From: Streptosporangiaceae bacterium
GTDB taxonomy: Bacteria > Actinomycetota > Actinomycetes > Streptosporangiales > Streptosporangiaceae
NCBI GenBank assembly: GCA_019239975.1
Contig: JAFAZE010000090.1
Location: 1-59,985, forward strand
DNA length: 59,985 bases
Direction: 5' to 3'
The translations under genes and the position numbers were made by a program. Below are positions 54,433-59,985 of the stretch, piece after piece. The notes beneath the pieces are model-generated. The model saw nothing but the letters and a program-made list of their open reading frames with translations. It did no database searches and was not told the origin of the DNA. The stretch's first letter is position 1; each line of letters begins with the position of its first letter.

Positions 54433-55008
54433 TTACTCCTTGCCCCTGTCGGACATCGCGTCGCGGGCCTTGTCCGCCATGCCGGCCACGGGGCCGGTGG
54501 CCTTGAGCGCGCCCGGGCTGGGTGGCGTCTTCGGGTGGGGCCGCGTGGGAGCCGTCTTCTTCGCGGTCTCGAGCTTCGAGCCCAGTTCGGCGGCGTCCTG
54601 CGCGGACAGCTGCGTGCGCAGCGTCGGCCACACCTGCGTCTCCTCGAACTGGATGTGCTCGCGGCCCGCCTTGATGAACTCGGTCAGCAGCTTCTCGAAT
54701 TCACCGTCGCTGGCGTCGAGCTTGTCCAGCTTGTCCAGCACCTCCTTGCCCTCCTGCTCCTGAGCGATCGCCTGGTCGGCGAGCGTGTCGCCGCCGCTGA
54801 GGCGCTCGCGCACGGTGGGCCAGAAGTACATCTGCTCCACCGCTTCGTGCCTGGATTCCTCGATAACCAGCTGTTCCGCCAGCTTCTTACGCTGCTCGAG
54901 CTGGCTGTCCGTGGCGCCCCTCGCCTTCGACGGGCCGCTCTCGAGCTGCGACAGCATCTGCTTGACTTCCTCGTGGTCCTTGCGAAGGACGTCGAACACG
55001 TCAGTCAT
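54433..55008 (-). CDS. Hemerythrin HHE-domain protein (copy 2)
   Basis: 191 residues from ATG 55006-55008, which follows AAGGAGGAACA. VFDVLRKDHEEVKQMLSQL, VIEESRHEAVEQMYFWPTV and KAGREHIQFEETQVWPTLR carry the His/Glu ligands of the four-helix hemerythrin bundle. Paralogous to the gene at 51256-51831, with the same length and the same Pro-rich tail. The two flank the GH15-UdgX pair. Likely a di-iron redox or oxygen-binding protein. Confidence 0.9.
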   Translation of the reverse strand: MTDVFDVLRKDHEEVKQMLSQLESGPSKARGATDSQLEQRKKLAEQLVIEESRHEAVEQMYFWPTVRERLSGGDTLADQAIAQEQEGKEVLDKLDKLDASDGEFEKLLTEFIKAGREHIQFEETQVWPTLRTQLSAQDAAELGSKLETAKKTAPTRPHPKTPPSPGALKATGPVAGMADKARDAMSDRGKE

Positions 55009-55134
55009 TGTTCCTCCTTGCGTTGCCGTTGAGCATTTCTCTCGTGAGAGCCTTGCTCGTGGCCGAGTCGCCATCCTCTGCCCATCCCAGCCCGGATCAA
55101 CCCGGCACAGCAGAGCCCGGCGAGTCTGGGGTGC

Positions 55135-55446
55135 TCACTCCACCCTGACGCCCGGGTCCGCGACCGATCCGGTGTCCTCGGCCGGCGGAACGGTGTCCGC
55201 ACCCGCCTCCACGAGCACCGTGTCGCCCATGATCCCGATGACCTTCCCGGCGGGAATGGAGAGCGCGACGACGCCCGCGCACGCCCAGAACAGCCACCAC
55301 TCACGGATGATGATGGCGACGCCGCCGAGGACGAAGGCGACGATGATCACTCCGACAAGGACCCATGAGGCGGGCTTGCCGTGCCGGTGCTCGTGCCCGC
55401 TGAGCGTCCGCTCCTCGGCACCTGGAACTGATGGCAAATCACCCAT
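55135..55446 (-). CDS. HGxxPAAW-type small membrane protein
   Basis: 103 residues from ATG 55444-55446. HRHGKPASWVLVGVIIVAFV carries the HGxxPA(A/S)W motif that names this actinobacterial family, at the start of the first of two membrane helices (second: WWLFWACAGVVALSIPAGKV). An acidic tail follows. Another ATG lies 13 codons upstream; neither has a strong ribosome site. Function unknown. The gene is divergent from the DUF1360 gene. Confidence 0.78.
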   Translation of the reverse strand: MGDLPSVPGAEERTLSGHEHRHGKPASWVLVGVIIVAFVLGGVAIIIREWWLFWACAGVVALSIPAGKVIGIMGDTVLVEAGADTVPPAEDTGSVADPGVRVE

Positions 55447-55519
55447 GGTGCCCCGCTGCCCAGAAAGGTCACGCGCATTCAGCATGTTTCACGCAGCCGC
55501 CCCGGGTAGGCGGAGCGCC

Positions 55520-56050
55520 ATGAGTGTACTTTCTGACGCCAGGACCAGGCTGTCCGAAGTTATCCGGTCCCAGGAGGAGCGGTACGCGGGAGGCGAGGAC
55601 CGGCCGCTGCGCGGCTACGCGGCGACGATGACCGTCTACGGGACCGTTGTCGGGGCCATCGCCGGGATCGCGCGGGCGACTGGCCGGGAGATCCCTGACG
55701 GCCTGTCGGCCGGCGACGTCGTCCTCTCGGCGGCCGCGACTCACAAGCTCAGCAGGCTGCTGGCGAAGGACCCTGTGACAAGCCCGCTGCGCGCGCCGTT
55801 CGCCGCCTACCAGGGCACGTCAGGTCCTTCCGAGCTGAGCGAGGAGGTCCGCGGCCACGGGGCGCAGAAAACCATCGGCGAGCTTGTCACCTGCCCGTTC
55901 TGCACCGGCATCTGGGTCGCGACAGGGTTCACCGCGGGCCTGATCTACCTGCCGCGTACGACCAGGCTCGCCATGGGAACCCTGGCCGCGCTCACCGGGG
56001 CGGACATCCTGCAGTTCGTCCACGCCTGGCTGCAGCAGACCGCCGGCTGA
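55520..56050 (+). CDS. DUF1360 membrane protein
   Basis: 176 residues from ATG 55520. AATMTVYGTVVGAIAGIARA is a first helix; LSAGDVVLSAAATHKLSRLLAKDPVTSPLRAPF (residues ~62-94) and ELVTCPFCTGIWVATGFTAG contain the DUF1360 signatures (HKLSRLLxKDxVTSPxRAPF and CPFCxGxW). A last helix precedes LQFVHAWLQQT. Role unknown. Confidence 0.88.
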   Translation: MSVLSDARTRLSEVIRSQEERYAGGEDRPLRGYAATMTVYGTVVGAIAGIARATGREIPDGLSAGDVVLSAAATHKLSRLLAKDPVTSPLRAPFAAYQGTSGPSELSEEVRGHGAQKTIGELVTCPFCTGIWVATGFTAGLIYLPRTTRLAMGTLAALTGADILQFVHAWLQQTAG

Positions 56051-56073
56051 CGCGGCGATGAAGAGGTAGACAG

Positions 56074-56151
56074 ATGGGCGCCAAGGAGCGCGGCGACCTG
56101 GACGTCAGCGCGACGTACCTGACCAGCGCACCACGGGACGAGCGCCGGTGA
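56074..56151 (+). CDS. 25-residue ORF coupled to the molybdenum hydroxylase operon
   Basis: Encodes a 25-residue peptide starting MGAKERGDLDVSATYLTSAP, preceded by AAGAGG at a proper distance. Its TGA overlaps the GTG start of the next gene by 3 nt. It may be a translational leader for the operon or a real small protein. No family recognised. Confidence 0.45.
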   Translation: MGAKERGDLDVSATYLTSAPRDERR

Positions 56152-56687
56152 CCGCACCGGAGGCGGGCGACCAGGTGCACACCGCCACGGTGACGCTCAC
56201 CGTGAACGGTGAAAGCCGCGCCCTCGAGGTCGACACGCGCACGTCGCTGCTCGACCTGCTGCGCGAGCACCTGGGCCTGACCGGCTCCAAGAAGGGCTGC
56301 GACCATGGCCAGTGCGGCGCGTGCACGGTGCTGATCGGCGGCCGCCGGGCCAACGCGTGCCTGGCGCTGGCGGTGGCCCACGACGGCGCCGAGGTCACGA
56401 CCGTCGAGGGCCTCGCCGACGGAGATGCGCTGCATCCACTGCAGGACGCGTTCATAAGGTACGACGCCTTCCAGTGCGGCTACTGCACGCCCGGCCAGCT
56501 GTGCTCGGCGGCCGGAATGCTCACCGAGGGCGGTCCGTCCGCCGTCACCGCCGACCTCACCGGCGACCCCGCGCTGACGCCGGGGGAGATCCGCGAGCGG
56601 ATGAGCGGCAACCTGTGCCGTTGCGGCGCGTACGTGAACATCGTCCGGGCGGTCACCGCCGTGAGCACGGCCGGGACCGAGCCGTGA
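56148..56687 (+). CDS. Aldehyde/xanthine dehydrogenase-family 2Fe-2S subunit (PaoA-like)
   Basis: 179 residues from GTG 56148. The plant-ferredoxin cluster motif is KKGCDHGQCGACTVLI with the fourth Cys in ANACLALAV; the second cluster has FQCGYCTPGQLCSA and SGNLCRCGAYVNIVRA. No Tat signal is seen, so it is cytosolic, unlike E. coli PaoA. Electrons pass from the molybdenum subunit through it to FAD. The stop overlaps the FAD-subunit start by 4 nt. Confidence 0.92.
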   Translation: MTAPEAGDQVHTATVTLTVNGESRALEVDTRTSLLDLLREHLGLTGSKKGCDHGQCGACTVLIGGRRANACLALAVAHDGAEVTTVEGLADGDALHPLQDAFIRYDAFQCGYCTPGQLCSAAGMLTEGGPSAVTADLTGDPALTPGEIRERMSGNLCRCGAYVNIVRAVTAVSTAGTEP

Positions 56688-57676
56688 GGCCCTTCGCCTA
56701 CTTCAGGGCCGAAGACCCGGCGGACGCGGTGGCCCGCTTCGGCCCGGGCGCGATGTACCTCGGCGGCGGCACCAACCTGGTCGACCTGATGCGGCTCGGC
56801 GTCGCCCGCCCCGGCCTCCTGGTCGACGTCTCCCGCCTGCCGCTCGACCGGGTCGGGCCGGCGGCCGGCGGCGGCGGCCTGCTGATCGGCGCGGCGGTGC
56901 GCAACAGCGACCTGGCGGCGCACCCGCTGGTGCGGGAGCGGTACCCGATGCTGGCGCGCGCCGTGCTGAGCGGCGCGTCCGGCCAGATCCGCAACATGGC
57001 GACCGTCGGCGGCAACCTGCTGCAGCGCACCCGCTGCGCCTACTTCCAGGACGTGTCGATGCCGTGCAACAAGCGCGCCCCGGGGTCGGGCTGCCCGGCG
57101 ATCGCCGGCGACCACGAGAACCTGGCGATCATCGGCCACTCCGCGGGCGCCGGCGGCAGCGCCTGCGTCGCCACCCACCCGTCCGACATGGCCGTGGCGC
57201 TGACCGCGCTGGACGCGCGGGTGCACGTCACCGGGGCGGCCGGGGACCGCGTGATCCCGATGCCCGGCCTGCACCGGCTGCCCGGCGCCGAGCCGGACAG
57301 GGACACGGTGCTGGAGGCGGGCGACCTGATCACGGCCGTCGAGCTGCCGCCGCCCCCGCCCGGCCGCTCGCTGTACCGGAAGGTCCGCGAACGCGCGTCC
57401 TTCGCGTTCGCGCTCGTGTCCGCCGCCGCGCTGCTCGACGTCGCCGGCGACGGGACGACAAGAGGGTGCAAGCTGGCGCTGGGCGGAGTCGCGCACGCGC
57501 CGTGGCGTGCATATACAGCCGAACGGGCGGTGGCTGGTCTTCCGGCCACCGCTTCCGCGTTCAGCGCGGCCGCCGACGCGGAGCTGGCGCAGGCCCGGCC
57601 GCTGCCGGGCAACGCCCACAAGGTAGCGCTGGCCCGCGGCCTGATCACCGCCGTCCTCGAGGAGCTGTCACGGTGA
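56684..57676 (+). CDS. Molybdenum hydroxylase FAD-binding subunit with 4Fe-4S site (PaoB-like)
   Basis: 330 residues from GTG 56684. FAD contacts are YLGGGTNLVDLMRLGV and NMATVGGNLLQRTRC. An insert with Cys (TRCAYFQDVSMPCNKRAPGSGC) matches the extra 4Fe-4S cluster of PaoB and 4-hydroxybenzoyl-CoA reductase-like enzymes, and is absent from ordinary xanthine dehydrogenases. Overlaps both neighbours by 4 nt. Confidence 0.9.
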   Translation: MRPFAYFRAEDPADAVARFGPGAMYLGGGTNLVDLMRLGVARPGLLVDVSRLPLDRVGPAAGGGGLLIGAAVRNSDLAAHPLVRERYPMLARAVLSGASGQIRNMATVGGNLLQRTRCAYFQDVSMPCNKRAPGSGCPAIAGDHENLAIIGHSAGAGGSACVATHPSDMAVALTALDARVHVTGAAGDRVIPMPGLHRLPGAEPDRDTVLEAGDLITAVELPPPPPGRSLYRKVRERASFAFALVSAAALLDVAGDGTTRGCKLALGGVAHAPWRAYTAERAVAGLPATASAFSAAADAELAQARPLPGNAHKVALARGLITAVLEELSR

Positions 57677-59694
57677 ACCGCGTCGAGGCGAGGGACAAGG
57701 TCACCGGCCGCGCCCGGTACGCGTACGAGTACCCGGCGCACGGCGTCGCGTACGCGTACCCGGTGCAGGCCCCGGTCGCCAGCGGGGTGGTCCGGTCGGT
57801 CGACGCGAGCGCGGCGCTGGCGATGCCCGGCGTGCTCGCGGTGCTGTCCTGCACGGACCCGCCCGAGATCGGCTCGGGCGACGACCCGGAGCTCGCGATC
57901 CTGCAGACCACCCAGGTCGTCTACCGCGGCCAGCTGGTCGCGGCCGTCGTCGCCAGCACGCTGGAGAACGCCCGCGCCGCGGGGCGCGCGGTCCGGGTCG
58001 ACTGCGTCGCCCGGCAGCACGACGTCAGGCTCCGGGCCGACCATCCGGGTCTGTATACGCCGGAGAAGGTCAACCCGAACTTTCCGGCGGTGACCGAATA
58101 CGGCGACATCGCCGCAGGCCTCGCCGCCGCCGCGGCCCGGGTCGACACCACGTACACGACCCCGGTGGAGCACAACAACCCGATAGAGCCGCACGCCGCG
58201 CTCGCGGTGTGGGATCCCGGCGGCGGCCTGACCGTCTTCGACTCGACGCAGGGCCCGTCGGCCGACCGGGACACGATCGCCAAGGTGCTCGGGCTCGCCC
58301 CGGACCGGGTCCGCGTCGTCTCCCCGCATGTGGGCGGCGGCTTCGGGTCCAAGGGGACGACCAGGCCGCACGCGATCCTCGCCGCGATCGCCGCCCGCGC
58401 CGCCGGTCGGCCGGTGAAGGTCGCGCTGACCCGGCAGCAGATGTTCGAGCTCACCGGCTACCGGACGCCAACGATCCAGCGCCTTCAGCTCGGCGCGGAC
58501 GCGCGCGGCAGGCTGACCGCGGTCGTCCACGACGTCGTCGAGCAGACCGCGATACGGACCGAGTTCGCCGAGCAGGCGGCCGTCTGCACCCGCGCCATGT
58601 ACGCGTCGCCCGCGATGCGCACCACGCACCGGCTGGCGCGGCTCAACGTCCCCCCGCCGTCCTGGATGCGCGCACCGGGGGAGTGCCCGGGGATGTACGC
58701 CCTCGAGTCGGCCATGGACGAGCTCGCCGAGGCCGCGGGCATCGACCCCGTCGAGTTCCGCATCATGAACGAGCCGCGCACCGAGCCGGACAGCGGCCTG
58801 CCGTTCAGTTCCCGTAATCTCGTCGGCTGCCTGCGTGAGGGCGCGCGCCGGTTCGGCTGGGCGGACCGCGACCCGCGGCCCGGGATCCGCCGCGAGGGGC
58901 GCTGGCTGGCCGGCACCGGCGTCGCCGCCTCGACGTACCCGGCCAGGCGCCGTCCTTCACGGGCGACGGCCGAGGCCTCCGGCGACGGCTTCATCGTGCG
59001 GATCGCCGCCGCCGATATCGGTACCGGCGCGCGCACGGCGCTGACCCGCATCGCGGCGGAGACGCTGGGCGCGCCCGCCGCCCGGGTGCGGGTCGAGATG
59101 GGCGACAGCGCCCTGCCGCAGGCGTCGCTGGCCGGCGGCTCCATGGGCACCGCGTCGTGGGGTTCGGCGGTCGTGAAGGCGTGCGAGGCGCTGCTGAAGA
59201 ACGGCTCCTCGGGCAGCGCGGACACGGCGGAGGACGTCAGGGCCGACGCCGCGTTCGCCAGGCACGCCTTCGGCGCCCAGTTCGCCGAGGTGCTCGTCGA
59301 CTCCGCCACCGGCGAGGTCCGCGTCCCGCGGCTGCTCGGCGTGTTCGCGGCCGGGCGGATCGTCGACGAGACGCTCGCCAGGTCGCAGTTCATCGGCGGC
59401 ATGACCATGGGCCTCGGGATGGCGCTGATGGAGCGGACCGGCGTGGACGAGTGGGAGGGCGCCTTCACCGGCAAGGACCTCGCGCAGTATCACGTCGCCA
59501 CCTGCGCGGACATCCAGGACGTCGACGCGGTGTGGATCGAGGAGGACGACCCGCACCTGAACCCGGTGGGCGCCAAGGGCATCGGCGAGATCGGCATCAC
59601 CGGCACCGCCGCCGCCATCGGCAACGCCGTCTACCACGCCACCGGCCGCCGCGTCCGGGACCTCCCCATCACCCCCGCCAGGCTCCTGCGCTAA
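57673..59694 (+). CDS. Molybdopterin-binding catalytic subunit (PaoC-like)
   Basis: 673 residues from GTG 57673. The N-terminal a/b hammerhead (KVTGRARYAYEYPAHGVAYA) precedes cofactor-binding blocks: PHVGGGFGSKG, MRAPGECPGMYALESAMDEL, GGSMGTASWGSAV, and the active-site Glu in NPVGAKGIGEIGITGT. It is about 60 residues shorter than E. coli PaoC, with the region around SADTAEDVRADAAF compacted. Substrates are probably aldehydes or N-heterocycles. A cofactor-maturation XdhC gene is not seen and may lie to the right. Confidence 0.92.
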   Translation: MNRVEARDKVTGRARYAYEYPAHGVAYAYPVQAPVASGVVRSVDASAALAMPGVLAVLSCTDPPEIGSGDDPELAILQTTQVVYRGQLVAAVVASTLENARAAGRAVRVDCVARQHDVRLRADHPGLYTPEKVNPNFPAVTEYGDIAAGLAAAAARVDTTYTTPVEHNNPIEPHAALAVWDPGGGLTVFDSTQGPSADRDTIAKVLGLAPDRVRVVSPHVGGGFGSKGTTRPHAILAAIAARAAGRPVKVALTRQQMFELTGYRTPTIQRLQLGADARGRLTAVVHDVVEQTAIRTEFAEQAAVCTRAMYASPAMRTTHRLARLNVPPPSWMRAPGECPGMYALESAMDELAEAAGIDPVEFRIMNEPRTEPDSGLPFSSRNLVGCLREGARRFGWADRDPRPGIRREGRWLAGTGVAASTYPARRRPSRATAEASGDGFIVRIAAADIGTGARTALTRIAAETLGAPAARVRVEMGDSALPQASLAGGSMGTASWGSAVVKACEALLKNGSSGSADTAEDVRADAAFARHAFGAQFAEVLVDSATGEVRVPRLLGVFAAGRIVDETLARSQFIGGMTMGLGMALMERTGVDEWEGAFTGKDLAQYHVATCADIQDVDAVWIEEDDPHLNPVGAKGIGEIGITGTAAAIGNAVYHATGRRVRDLPITPARLLR

Positions 59695-59829
59695 CCCGCC
59701 CGCTCGCCGGCGTATCCCCTGCGCCGGCCGCCCGCTTCGCCGGCGCGCCGTGAAACGGCCGCAACGCCAGCCGCGATAGCAACACCAGCCCCGCCCGCAG
59801 CGGCCCGCGCCAGTCACACCGGCCACATC

Positions 59830-59866
59830 AGCACCGCACTCCATGATCGCGGAAACGTGAGTGTCG
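59830..59866 (+). repeat. Dispersed element, partial copy D (left half)
   Basis: AGCACCGCACTCCATGATCG, then GGAAACGTGAGTGTCG, matches the first 37 nt of copies A and C, after which similarity stops. It is in the gene-free end of the window (59695-59985), where nothing else was recognised. Confidence 0.65.
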
Positions 59867-59985
59867 CCTGGGCGCGTCTGTTTTTAACTTGGCGGTTGTT
59901 TCGAGTGTTGGGCTGTACGTGTCGGTGCATGGCTTACCGGCGGGTATGCCGGTGAGGGTGATGTGGTGGGCGGTTGCGTGCGCGC

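Noticed and set aside
57040..58629. A 529-codon minus-strand open frame over the molybdenum hydroxylase genes
   Set aside because: No motif and biased composition; the plus strand carries unmistakable cofactor-binding blocks in two coupled genes.

Overview
The window is about 72% G+C DNA. It has purine-rich ribosome binding sites, GTG/TTG starts, many ATGA/GTGA stop-start overlaps, and an actinobacterial gene set: MEDS-type anti-sigma kinase, ECF41 sigma factor with an AhpD-like partner, UdgX, an HGxxPAAW membrane protein, CBM2-bearing secreted glycosidases and PP2C/STAS switches. I infer a soil filamentous actinomycete, perhaps of the Streptosporangiales or a neighbouring order. The genus cannot be read from the sequence. 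No rRNA, tRNA or CRISPR array was recognised.

Layout: 1-5785 holds a HAMP-array sensor kinase (running off the left edge) divergent from an ANTAR/GAF/PAS/PP2C phosphatase. 5967-13196 is sugar locus I: HldE, a UDP-xylose-synthase-like decarboxylase, a GT2-GmhB fusion, a PfkB kinase and two GT2s. 13276-15272 has small genes and a GH10 xylanase with a readable promoter and operator. 15363-22558 is a catabolic block (sugar-acid dehydratase, APC permease, U32-like protein, IclR regulator, broken zinc dehydrogenase) interrupted by a 1-kb tandem-repeat spacer. 22578-25520 is VapBC and a large secreted glycosidase. 26073-28770 is an ABC exporter and a BrkB protein. 28913-33553 is a partner-switching signalling cluster (PP2C, two STAS, MEDS/HATPase) with a GT4 gene in it.

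34084-36822 is a gene graveyard: two divergent regulator/target pairs (TetR/serine hydrolase, MFS/MocR), each missing both 5' ends. Next come ECF41 and its carboxymuconolactone-decarboxylase partner. 38339-45847 is sugar locus II, a seven-gene operon: GT9, GT4, GmhA, SDR, carbamoyltransferase, GT4, GT9. The rest is a STAS gene, a compact Mrp/Mbh-type cation antiporter operon (46908-51228), two hemerythrin genes flanking a GH15 enzyme and UdgX, two small membrane proteins, and a PaoABC-like molybdenum hydroxylase operon.

The most interesting story is the pair of sugar loci. Together they encode every step from sedoheptulose 7-phosphate to NDP-activated D-glycero-D-manno-heptose (GmhA, HldE, GmhB), two heptosyltransferase-like GT9s, four or more other glycosyltransferases and an O-carbamoyltransferase, in a Gram-positive lineage without LPS. 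This predicts a carbamoylated, heptose-containing cell-surface glycan whose genes are split by about 28 kb of unrelated and partly decayed DNA. Also notable are a roughly 91-nt dispersed element with inverted-repeat symmetry (CATGATCGCGG ends) and perfect two-copy microduplications in the control regions of locus I.
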